Assembly: GCF_003326475.1 (NCBI RefSeq)
Contig: NZ_JPWA01000021.1
Span: 1 to 64,000, forward strand
DNA: 64,000 nt
Direction: 5' to 3'
Source of the DNA: Thalassospira xianhensis MCCC 1A02616
GTDB taxonomy: Bacteria; Pseudomonadota; Alphaproteobacteria; Rhodospirillales; Thalassospiraceae
Shown here: positions 16,962 through 25,220 of the stretch, one piece after another
How positions within the stretch are numbered: position 1 is the stretch's first letter
Layout of the letters: every line of letters begins with the position of its first letter
The notes under the pieces: generated by a model
Databases searched by the model: none
Told to the model about the DNA's origin: nothing
The model's input: the letters and a program-made list of their open reading frames with translations, nothing else
Program-made: the position numbers and the translations under genes

Positions 16962-18409
16962 CACCTTCTGATAATTCCGCTGCTGCCCCCCATGCAGATA
17001 TGGCAATGGCCGGTATCGTGCATATCGGTATTGGTGCTTTTCACCGCGCCCATCAGGCGGTTTATACCGACGTGGCGATGCAGGCCAAAGGCGGGAACTG
17101 GCGCATCATCGGGGTCAGTTTGCGCAGCACTGATATTGTAGATGCCCTGAATGCCCAGGACTGCGCCTTTACGGTGATTGAACGTCATCCGGATGGCCCC
17201 AGGGCCCGCAGGATCACCAGCCTGTCAAAGGCAATAGCGGCTTCGCGTGATGTTGCACCGGTTTTGGATGCACTTGCCGATCCGGCAATCCGGATTGTTA
17301 CCATCACGGTCACCGAAAAGGCATATGGCATTGATCGGGTGTCGGGGACGGTTCAGGCGGAACATCCGGCTGTAAAACATGATCTGGCATATCCCGCCAC
17401 GCCAACCGGGCTTCTCGGGATATTGGTTGCCGGGCTTAAGCGCCGCAAACAGGCCGGCATTCGTCCATTTACAATCGTTTCCTGTGACAACCTGCCATCG
17501 AACGGGGTGTTGTTGCGCAACGGTGTGATTGACTTTGCCAAGCGAAGCGATCCGGACCTTGCAGGGTGGATCAAGGAGAATGCGTCGTTTCCCTCGACGA
17601 TGGTTGACCGGATTACCCCGGCTGCAACAGCGACAACGCTTTCGGATGCCAAGCGTTTAACCGGGATCGACGACCCGGCGGCAATTGAAACCGAACCCTT
17701 TTCACAGTGGGTTATCGAGGATGATTTCCCCGATGGCAGGCCCGCCTGGGAAGAAGCCGGTGCAATTCTGGTTCACGATGTAGAGCCATACGAGCTTATG
17801 AAGCTTCGTATGCTTAATGGCAGCCATTCCCTGATCGCCTATTTGGGGCAAGTCGGTGATTATCGCTATGTCCGCGACGCAATGGCGAACGAGGCTTTCT
17901 CGCAACTTGTTGCGCAGCATATGGAAAATGCTGCCGCAACGATGGCACCGCTTGCCGGGATTGATTTTTCGAATTATGGGGCCGAACTGGTCGCGCGTTT
18001 CCGCAACCCGGAAATCGCACATGAAACCCGTCAGATCGCTATGGATGGCACCGAAAAACTCCCGCAGCGGATTTTTGCCCCGGCCTGCGACCTGCCACAG
18101 GAAAGCAAGCAGATCGGCACATTCGCCCTGTGTTTTGCTGCCTGGATGGCTGTGATGCGTCAGCGCGTCAATACTGCGCCAGACGCGGCTGCCGAACTTC
18201 TAAATGACCCGCGTGCGGACGAAATAATAGATGCATTGGCCGTTTATCAGGATGCCGCAGATATATATGAAAACCTTTCGAAGCTTCCGGGCTGGATGCC
18301 CAGACAGTTGCAGGATAGTTCGTTCTGGCGTGAAGCCGTAATTGAACGTCTATCCATATTATTGTCGAGCGGTGCCGACGCTGCCATCACGTACGAGATT
18401 AATGAGTGA
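16958..18409 (+). CDS. uxuB: Fructuronate reductase UxuB
   Basis: Mannitol-dehydrogenase-family enzyme of 483 aa that reduces D-fructuronate to D-mannonate, the substrate of UxuA. An N-terminal Rossmann segment HIGIGAFHRAHQ is followed by the family catalytic motif K282-x4-N287-x2-H290 (KLRMLNGSH). It overlaps uxuA by 4 nt (ATGA). Together with the leftward dehydrogenase it makes a short path from hexonates to 2-keto-3-deoxygluconate. Uronate isomerase and KDG kinase genes are absent from this window. Confidence 0.93.
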   Translation: MTPSDNSAAAPHADMAMAGIVHIGIGAFHRAHQAVYTDVAMQAKGGNWRIIGVSLRSTDIVDALNAQDCAFTVIERHPDGPRARRITSLSKAIAASRDVAPVLDALADPAIRIVTITVTEKAYGIDRVSGTVQAEHPAVKHDLAYPATPTGLLGILVAGLKRRKQAGIRPFTIVSCDNLPSNGVLLRNGVIDFAKRSDPDLAGWIKENASFPSTMVDRITPAATATTLSDAKRLTGIDDPAAIETEPFSQWVIEDDFPDGRPAWEEAGAILVHDVEPYELMKLRMLNGSHSLIAYLGQVGDYRYVRDAMANEAFSQLVAQHMENAAATMAPLAGIDFSNYGAELVARFRNPEIAHETRQIAMDGTEKLPQRIFAPACDLPQESKQIGTFALCFAAWMAVMRQRVNTAPDAAAELLNDPRADEIIDALAVYQDAADIYENLSKLPGWMPRQLQDSSFWREAVIERLSILLSSGADAAITYEINE

Positions 18410-18536
18410 CTTTACGATCGTTGATCGCGGTCGGTGAATGAGCGATCGAAAGGACATCTGATCAGCTAAGGCATCGCCACTTGTCGATGTTTAGCATGTT
18501 TTGATTGGTGCGGTTACAAAAAGCATCAACAATATT

Positions 18537-18555
18537 GAAAATGATTATCATTACT
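18537..18555. promoter_or_regulatory. Fur box upstream of fecI
   Basis: GAAAATGATTATCATTACT matches the classical 19-bp Fur consensus at 15 of 19 positions. It lies 97 nt upstream of the fecI start, so iron should repress the sigma factor and with it the receptor genes. The remaining sequence between uxuB and fecI holds nothing else I can name. Confidence 0.8.
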
Positions 18556-18651
18556 GATAGGTTCCGCTCGTCACCTTAGTGGGGGCTGTCTGTCCGGGCG
18601 CGGGAAACGAGCCGTTGGACAGGGTTTCATAGGCAATGATAGAACATACGC

Positions 18652-19173
18652 ATGAGTTTCTGGCGGAACACACTTGCAAAGCTGTTCGAAGACCATCGGC
18701 GCCAGCTTGTCGCGATGGTTGTCCGGCGCATACGTGATCGTGAAGTTGCGGCCGAACTTGTGCAGGATGTCTATGCGCGTCTGATGCAGTCCGGTGATTG
18801 CGGCGAGCCGGAAGCCAATACCAAGATGCTTTATGCGTCAGTACGCAATGCCGTCATTGATCATCACCGCAGCACCTTTGGCCGCGCGAAGGCCATGAAC
18901 GGGGTCCTTCCGGATCAGATATGGCAGTGTGAAACGACGTCTCCTTACGATCATGCCGAAGCCCGTCAGGCGCTTTCCGCGCTTGACCGTGCCTTGCTGG
19001 AACTTTCGCCAAAGGCGCGCGAGATGTTCATCCTTCATCGTGTCGATGGCATATCCAACGCGAAATTGGCGAAAAAGTATGGCATTTCCGTCAGTGCGGT
19101 GGAAAAACAACTGGCCCGGACCATGCGCCATTGTCAGGAACGGCTGGCAGCCTATCGCGACGACGTCTTATAA
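18652..19173 (+). CDS. fecI: FecI-type ECF sigma factor
   Basis: RNA polymerase sigma factor of 173 aa with sigma region 2 (RRQLVAMVVRRIRDREVAAELVQDVYARLM) and region 4 (LSPKAREMFILHRVDGISNAKLAKKYGISVSAVEKQLARTM). It is followed by fecR and a TonB receptor that has the signalling domain, the classical Fec-type cell-surface signalling order. It should direct transcription of the receptor gene when the siderophore is bound, and its own synthesis should be iron-repressed through the upstream Fur box. Confidence 0.93.
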   Translation: MSFWRNTLAKLFEDHRRQLVAMVVRRIRDREVAAELVQDVYARLMQSGDCGEPEANTKMLYASVRNAVIDHHRSTFGRAKAMNGVLPDQIWQCETTSPYDHAEARQALSALDRALLELSPKAREMFILHRVDGISNAKLAKKYGISVSAVEKQLARTMRHCQERLAAYRDDVL

Positions 19174-19294
19174 ATCCCATACGTGCTATGAGGATATTTT
19201 ATCGTCATCCGTTATTGTTTATAGAAAGGGAATTTGGCGGATCACATCATTTACTGATATGAACGCCAGATCATGACGGGCGAACCGGGAACCT

Positions 19295-20254
19295 ATGCAA
19301 GGCGCTTTTGAACCGACTGAACAGCAAAAGGACGAAGCTGCACTCTGGCACGCAAGACGGGCAGGTGGTTCGCTGTCGGCTGAGCAGGAATACGAGTTCG
19401 AACAATGGCTGAATGCAGACCGCAATAACCGGCTGGCCTTCGATCAGATGCGCGTGATTTGGGCCCGGATCGAGGAGCCGGCAAGACGTCTTTCTGAAAC
19501 CCGAAGGAAGCCAGCACTTTCCGGTTTCCTCTCATGGTTCCGCCCGCGGCGCTCTTTTGCCGCCCTTGCGGGAATGGTATTTGTCGCGGGCGCGGTCTTT
19601 TTCCTTCATCCCGATTTCATCGATAACATCCAGGCCGATATCGTTACCGGGCAGTCAAATGTCACTGCAATTGCATTGCCTGATGGTTCGGTTGTGCGGC
19701 TTGCGGCCAACAGTGCGTTATCGACCGACTTCGATAAAGGCCACCGGGAAATACAATTATTGCGGGGACAGGCATTTTTTGAAGTTGTCCACCGTAATGG
19801 CGATCCGTTCCGGGTGCGGACCGGCGATGCCACGGTACAGGTCGTTGGCACTCGATTCAATGTGGATCGCCTTTCACAACAGACTGTTGTGGTTGTCGAG
19901 GATGGAGCTGTTCGCGTATCAAGCGGGCTGAATGAAAACGGTGTTCTGCTGGGACCGGGGCAGCAGGTTGTTGTCAATGACGGAACCCTCTCGCCATCTG
20001 AAATCGGCGATGTCGGACTCGCACTATCCTGGATGAAGGGGCGGCTTAGTGTGCACAACATGCCCGTTTCAGAGCTGACTGCCCGGTTGGAAAACTTTGA
20101 TGCAGGCCGCATAGTTGTGATTGGCGATGTAGGAACGCGCAGCATTTCCGGCAGTTTCCCGACGACCGATATTCCCGGATCGCTTGAAACTGTTGCCGAC
20201 GCAATTGGCGCAAAGGTCGTTAGAACCTCGCCATGGTTGACAGTTATTTATTGA
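19295..20254 (+). CDS. fecR: FecR-type anti-sigma / signal transducer
   Basis: A 319-aa inner-membrane protein. The cytoplasmic N-terminal DUF4880-type domain is EAALWHARRAGGSLSAEQEYEFEQWL at about residues 14-40. One membrane helix lies at about 88-104. The periplasmic FecR domain (ALPDGSVVRLAANSAL..., then RVRTGDATVQVVGTRFNV) is followed by a C-terminal STN-like segment. It relays receptor occupancy to FecI. It lies 121 nt after fecI and 121 nt before the receptor; neither gap shows a feature I can name. Confidence 0.92.
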   Translation: MQGAFEPTEQQKDEAALWHARRAGGSLSAEQEYEFEQWLNADRNNRLAFDQMRVIWARIEEPARRLSETRRKPALSGFLSWFRPRRSFAALAGMVFVAGAVFFLHPDFIDNIQADIVTGQSNVTAIALPDGSVVRLAANSALSTDFDKGHREIQLLRGQAFFEVVHRNGDPFRVRTGDATVQVVGTRFNVDRLSQQTVVVVEDGAVRVSSGLNENGVLLGPGQQVVVNDGTLSPSEIGDVGLALSWMKGRLSVHNMPVSELTARLENFDAGRIVVIGDVGTRSISGSFPTTDIPGSLETVADAIGAKVVRTSPWLTVIY

Positions 20255-20375
20255 GATTGCGAAAAATTCGCAAAAAATCATTCTCCGATGTGAGGACTCT
20301 TATTTCCCGTTCGTTTGTCTTTTTAGATGCAGGGGGGGACCTGCCTGACAGAAAAGACGTTTATGGAGCGGGAAG

Positions 20376-22808
20376 TTGGAATTCAAACAAGCAAGAACAA
20401 GAACATACTCTCTGATTTCGGCATTGCTGGTTTCAACCGCAATGGCCGTGCCAGCAACATCGGGGGCGCTGGCGGCAAATGTGCAGACCGAAATTGCACA
20501 GGCGACCTATTCATTTGATATCTCGGTTTCCTCCCTTGCTGCAGGGGTTGCTGAAATCGGTGCCGCATCAGGCTGGCGGATCGCCTATACGATCAATCTG
20601 CCGTCTATCGATGGTGCGCGCGATATTCGCGGCGATATGACCGTTCCCGCCGCGATAGATGCATTGCTGCGCGGTACCGGACTTTCCTATCGTGAAGCCG
20701 GGGAAAATTCCCTGATCCTGATCGACCCGGCGGCGGAAGCCGGGCAAAGCGGTGCGGCGGTTGTTGATCCGATCCGCGTTGAAGCCAACAGCACGCAATC
20801 CGATCTGCCACCCGCCTATGCCGGTGGCCAGGTTGCAACCGGTGGCCGTCTTGGCATGCTGGGTAACACGGACATCATGGACGCGCCGGTCAGCATCACG
20901 AGTTATACCAGCGAAAAGATTGCCGATCAGCAGGCCCAGACCATTGCGGATGTCTTAAAGCATGACCCATCCGTTCGGGCACCAAACAGTAGTGGCGGGA
21001 TGCTTGATACTTATCAGATACGTGGCTTCAACATGAATACCGGCAACTCTGGCGAAGTTTCCTTCAATGGTGTTTACGGTGTCGCGCCAACATATCGGGC
21101 GCAGACCGGCTATGCCGAGCGCATCGAAGTTCTTAAAGGACCAGCTGCGCTGCTGGGGGGTATGGCACCTAATAGCGGTGTTGGTGGTGTGATCAACATC
21201 GTTCCCAAACGTGCCGGCGACGAAGACCTTAATCGTGTTAGTGCCGATTATGGACTTGGTGAGCAGGCAGGGAGCAATATTGATTTTAGCCGTCGCTTGG
21301 GTGACGAGGGCCAACTAGGGGTGCGTTTCAATGGTGGTTACCACACCGGTGACACCTACGTTGATCATCAGGAACGTGAGGCGACGTTGGGGGCACTCGC
21401 ACTTGATTATCGCGGAGATGATTTTCGCGCGACTCTTGATCTTATTGACCAAAGAGAAAATCTGAATGCGCCATTCCGTGAGTTACAGGCGATCGATACA
21501 CCTGTAATGCCAGATGCTCCTGATGGCAGTACGAATGTTGCTAACGAGTGGGAGTGGTCTGATGTAACGGATCAGTCGGCTCTCTTGGGAGGAGAATATG
21601 ACCTTACAAATCACTTGATGGTATTTGGCAGTGTCGGCGGTGGACAGTCCGAAGTTGATCGTTTGTTTGGGTATCCTATGATCGAGAATGCAGCTGGGGA
21701 TACGACAGATACAGTGTCGTATGCACGTTTTCAAACCAAGCGTTGGACGGCCGACGCTGGTATACGTGGTGAGTTTAAAACCGGTGCAGTTAATCACGAG
21801 GCGACATTCCAATTAAGCCGTTATTCTGACGAGTTCCGGAGAGGTTTCAGAAATGGAACTGATACGTTGAACTCAAACATCTATGCGCCTGTTGCTAATC
21901 CTATAGATGCTGTTGCGGCACCTGAGAGCCGTATCAAAACTTCTGAAACTGATCTTACCGGGATTGCTCTGGCGGATACGTTGTCAATGTGGGATGACCT
22001 TCTCCAACTGACTGTGGGGGCTCGTCATCAGCAGATTGAAACGGACAACTTTAACAATGTAACCGGTGCTTTTGTTTCCAGTTACGATGAGAGCGTCGTA
22101 ACACCGATGGTGGGCGTTGTTGTTAAACCAACTAACACCTTGTCGATCTATGCAAACTATCTTGAGGGACTTAGCCGGGGAACTATCGCGCCAGATTCAG
22201 CAGCCAATGCCGGCGAAGTAATGGCACCATACGTTGCCAAGCAGATTGAGACAGGTGTGAAGCTTGATTACGGCAACTTCGGTGCTACTGTGGCGATATT
22301 CCAGATCACCAAACCGTCAGGGCAATTGGTAAACAACGTTTATAACTCCGACGCAGAACAGCGAAATCGTGGCATTGAGCTTGGTGTCTTCGGTGAAGTT
22401 ATGCCCAATGTGCGGTTGCTTGGCGGCGTCATGTTCCTTGAAGCGGAATTGACCAAAACCAATAGTGCGACGACAAAGGGAAATCAGGCGGTTGGCGCAC
22501 CGGAAATGTCAATCAACCTGACAACCGAATGGGACACACCATTTGCACCGGGGCTGACGCTGAGTGGCACAGTCAACCATGTTTCGGAACAATACATCAA
22601 TACAGAGAACACTAAAGATATTCCTGATTGGACGACATTGGACCTAGGTCTTCGGTATAAAACCATTGTTGCCGAAATGCCGGTCACTTTCCGAGCGACA
22701 ATCCAAAACGTAACGGACGAGGACTATTGGGCGGGTGTCAACGAATTCAGTATGGTCTCTGTCGGGGCACCTCGTACGGCTCTGCTGTCTGTAACGGCTG
22801 ACTTCTAG
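20376..22808 (+). CDS. TonB-dependent siderophore receptor with STN signalling domain
   Basis: Outer-membrane ferric-siderophore receptor of 810 aa. Signal peptide to about residue 34 (GALA-ANV), STN domain about 45-105 (TYSFDISVSSLAAGVAEIG...), plug about 140-260 (SVRAPNSSGGMLDTYQIRGF, then GYAERIEVLKGPAALLGGM) and a beta-barrel ending in an aromatic-type terminus (LLSVTADF). The start is a TTG with GGAG 7 nt upstream; no in-frame ATG would keep the signal peptide. The barrel part (about 21200-22450) uses noticeably more A/T-rich codons than the plug and the 3' end, which suggests a recombined segment. Siderophore specificity is unknown. Confidence 0.93.
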   Translation: MEFKQARTRTYSLISALLVSTAMAVPATSGALAANVQTEIAQATYSFDISVSSLAAGVAEIGAASGWRIAYTINLPSIDGARDIRGDMTVPAAIDALLRGTGLSYREAGENSLILIDPAAEAGQSGAAVVDPIRVEANSTQSDLPPAYAGGQVATGGRLGMLGNTDIMDAPVSITSYTSEKIADQQAQTIADVLKHDPSVRAPNSSGGMLDTYQIRGFNMNTGNSGEVSFNGVYGVAPTYRAQTGYAERIEVLKGPAALLGGMAPNSGVGGVINIVPKRAGDEDLNRVSADYGLGEQAGSNIDFSRRLGDEGQLGVRFNGGYHTGDTYVDHQEREATLGALALDYRGDDFRATLDLIDQRENLNAPFRELQAIDTPVMPDAPDGSTNVANEWEWSDVTDQSALLGGEYDLTNHLMVFGSVGGGQSEVDRLFGYPMIENAAGDTTDTVSYARFQTKRWTADAGIRGEFKTGAVNHEATFQLSRYSDEFRRGFRNGTDTLNSNIYAPVANPIDAVAAPESRIKTSETDLTGIALADTLSMWDDLLQLTVGARHQQIETDNFNNVTGAFVSSYDESVVTPMVGVVVKPTNTLSIYANYLEGLSRGTIAPDSAANAGEVMAPYVAKQIETGVKLDYGNFGATVAIFQITKPSGQLVNNVYNSDAEQRNRGIELGVFGEVMPNVRLLGGVMFLEAELTKTNSATTKGNQAVGAPEMSINLTTEWDTPFAPGLTLSGTVNHVSEQYINTENTKDIPDWTTLDLGLRYKTIVAEMPVTFRATIQNVTDEDYWAGVNEFSMVSVGAPRTALLSVTADF

Positions 22809-22812
22809 TCTG

Positions 22813-24030
22813 ATGTCCATTCGCTGGCAGATACATCTTCTGTTTATCATCCAGCTGGTCTCGATGGGCGCGATGGAGATGAGCGGGCCGTTCTGGCCCG
22901 TTCATTTACATTCATTAAGCCATTCGGACGACCTGTTCACATTTGCCAGTATTGCGGTCTATGTCGGGCCGATGCTGGGCATCATGCTGACCAGCACGTT
23001 CTGGGGGCGGCTTGGGGATCGGTTCGGTCATAAGGCCATGATGATGCGGGCCCTTTTCGGGCTTGCGATTACCCAGCTTGCGCTTGCCTATGCCAATGAC
23101 GTGTGGCTGATCCTGATGTTGCGGTTCCTGCAAGGGGCGTGTGCGGGCTATATTGCGCCAGCACAGGCTTATGGCGTCAGCATCGAAAGTCCGGCAAGAC
23201 GGGCAAAGCTTTTTGCCTATCTTCAGGTTTCAACCAATGTCGGGTCGCTTGGCGGCGCATTGGTCGGTGGTGTGATCCTTGATCATGCGGCTTTCTTCTG
23301 GATCAACTTTTCCGCCGCTATTCTTTGCACGATCTGTTTGATCTCGGTCTGGGGATTGCTGCCGGTTGTAACGCCAAAAGGTAAAAACCGTGATGCCGCC
23401 CCGGATGCAACGTCCGTTGCAAAGATCAGTATTTTGCGATCTCCACAGATCATCTCCCTGCTGACCATTCTGGGCATTTTGCTACTCGGCAGAATGGTAA
23501 CTCAATCGCCGTTTTCGATTTATGTGCTGAACATCTTTGACGTCGGCAACTGGGTTGTCGGTCTTTGCTATGGCTTGCTGGCACTTGGTTTTGTCGTTTC
23601 GGCATCCCTTTGGGCGCGCTATTTCGAAGGGCGTGCTGCGCGCGATGTTCTGGGTGGCATGTGTCTGGTGATTGCTGGATGTGTTGTGGTGACTTTGCTG
23701 GCCGGTATGACCCGGTCGATCTTTGTTTTTACCGCAATGTATTTCATCTGGGGTGTGTTGCTGGGCGCGACCACACCGGTATTGACCGCCCTTGTGTCCC
23801 GCGAGGCGGGTGATCATCGTCAGGGGCATGTGCTTGGCCTTGCGCAAAGTACGGCGCAATTTGCATCTATCGCTGGCATCGCCCTTGGCGGCTGGTTCAG
23901 CCAGGCCGCCGGTCTTCCAAATATCTATTTCCTTGTCGGTCTTGTTTACGCCATCGGGTTTGTCCTGACCGTTTTTGCACGTGCGCGTGCAGACACGATT
24001 GCCCGACCCTCAGAAATTCCCGGAGAATAA
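22813..24030 (+). CDS. MFS transporter in siderophore operon
   Basis: Twelve-helix major-facilitator protein of 405 aa. The loop 2-3 motif GRLGDRFGHKAMMMR fits the family. It begins 4 nt after the receptor stop and ends 2 nt before the binding-protein gene, so it belongs to the iron operon. Possible roles are uptake of the iron-siderophore complex across the inner membrane, in place of an ABC permease, or export of the stripped siderophore. Sequence alone does not decide between them. The absence of ABC permease and ATPase genes nearby makes the first option attractive. Confidence 0.85.
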   Translation: MSIRWQIHLLFIIQLVSMGAMEMSGPFWPVHLHSLSHSDDLFTFASIAVYVGPMLGIMLTSTFWGRLGDRFGHKAMMMRALFGLAITQLALAYANDVWLILMLRFLQGACAGYIAPAQAYGVSIESPARRAKLFAYLQVSTNVGSLGGALVGGVILDHAAFFWINFSAAILCTICLISVWGLLPVVTPKGKNRDAAPDATSVAKISILRSPQIISLLTILGILLLGRMVTQSPFSIYVLNIFDVGNWVVGLCYGLLALGFVVSASLWARYFEGRAARDVLGGMCLVIAGCVVVTLLAGMTRSIFVFTAMYFIWGVLLGATTPVLTALVSREAGDHRQGHVLGLAQSTAQFASIAGIALGGWFSQAAGLPNIYFLVGLVYAIGFVLTVFARARADTIARPSEIPGE

Positions 24031-24032
24031 TA

Positions 24033-25169
24033 ATGATCGTAAAAACGATATCGCGCCTGATCACAGCCGTCGGTTTAAGCCTGCTTTTTATTCAGACGGC
24101 CTTGGCCGAAAAGATCACCGTCACGGACATTGCCGGACGCGAGTTCGAGGTCAATGCGCCGATCCAAAGGGCTGTCTTGGGTGAAGGGCGGCAGATTTAT
24201 ATCATTGCGGCACTGGATCGTGAAAATCCGGCGAAGCGGATTGTTGGCTGGCGCAAGGATCTGATCGAGGCAGACCCGGCCACCTATCAGGCCTATCTGG
24301 CGAAGTTCCCAGCCTTTGGCGATATTCCGGCATTCGCCGGGCTGGAACAAAGCCTGATTGATATCGAAACCACGATTGCGCAAAAGCCTGATGTTGTGTT
24401 CCTGAACCTTGAAACACAACAGGCCGTGGACGAGGCAAACTATGTTGAAAAGTTTGGTGCGCTTGGTATTCCGGTGATCTATGTCGATTTCCGGCATGAT
24501 CCGGAACAGAATACCGAGCCATCAATCAGGCTGTTTGGCAAACTGTTTGATCAGGAAGCCCGCGCAGAAGAGTTCATCACATTCCGCGCTGCTGAAATTG
24601 CCCGCGTGACGGATAAACTGGCGGAAGCCAATCCATTGCGACCAAAGGTCTTCATTGATCGGGCTGCCGGTTTTTACGAGGATTGCTGCCATTCATTCGG
24701 GGATGGCAATTTCGGTGCGATGGTTGAAATGGCGGGAAGCGATAATATCGCCGAGGACCTGATCCCGGGAACATTCGGGCAAATCAATGCCGAACAGGTT
24801 CTGGTTTCAAGCCCCGATCATGTGATCGTCACCAGTGCCGCGTGGGATGCCTATGTACCGGGCGGAAAATGGGTGCCAGTCGGGCCTGGGGCGGATGCGC
24901 AACTGGTCAAGGAAAAGCTGGAATATTATCCGACACGTTCGGCCTATCTTGGAATTGCGGCGCAAAAAACGTACGCTTTCCACGCTGTCTGGCATCAGTT
25001 CTATAACAGCCCCTATCAGTTCGTCGCGATCCAGCAGATGGCAAAATGGTTCCATCCGGACCTGTTTGCCGACCTTGATCCCGACGAAACATTCCGCCAG
25101 CTTCATGATCGCTTCCTGCCGATCGATTATCAGCCGGGCTATTTTGCGTCATTGAGCGGAGCGAAGTAA
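24033..25169 (+). CDS. Periplasmic iron-siderophore binding protein, FepB/FatB type
   Basis: ABC-type binding protein of 378 aa (TroA/FepB fold). Signal peptide to residue 25 (TALA-EK), then KITVTDIAGREFEVNAPIQRAV, the usual start of this family, and KPDVVFLNLETQ in the middle. A cysteine pair in YEDCCHSFGDG is unusual. It follows the MFS gene by 2 nt. No matching permease or ATPase gene is in the window, so it must either share another ABC importer or hand the ligand to the MFS protein. Confidence 0.87.
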   Translation: MIVKTISRLITAVGLSLLFIQTALAEKITVTDIAGREFEVNAPIQRAVLGEGRQIYIIAALDRENPAKRIVGWRKDLIEADPATYQAYLAKFPAFGDIPAFAGLEQSLIDIETTIAQKPDVVFLNLETQQAVDEANYVEKFGALGIPVIYVDFRHDPEQNTEPSIRLFGKLFDQEARAEEFITFRAAEIARVTDKLAEANPLRPKVFIDRAAGFYEDCCHSFGDGNFGAMVEMAGSDNIAEDLIPGTFGQINAEQVLVSSPDHVIVTSAAWDAYVPGGKWVPVGPGADAQLVKEKLEYYPTRSAYLGIAAQKTYAFHAVWHQFYNSPYQFVAIQQMAKWFHPDLFADLDPDETFRQLHDRFLPIDYQPGYFASLSGAK

Positions 25170-25176
25170 TACGGTA

Positions 25177-25215
25177 ATACCCCGCTATATCACGATGGAT
25201 ATGGCGGGGTATTTT
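25177..25215 (+). terminator. Terminator of the siderophore operon
   Basis: ATACCCCGCTATATC (25177-25191) pairs with GATATGGCGGGGTAT (25198-25212), with one mismatch, and is followed by TTTT. It starts 8 nt past the binding-protein stop and separates this operon from the convergent adenine deaminase gene. Confidence 0.88.
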
Positions 25216-25220
25216 GCGGT

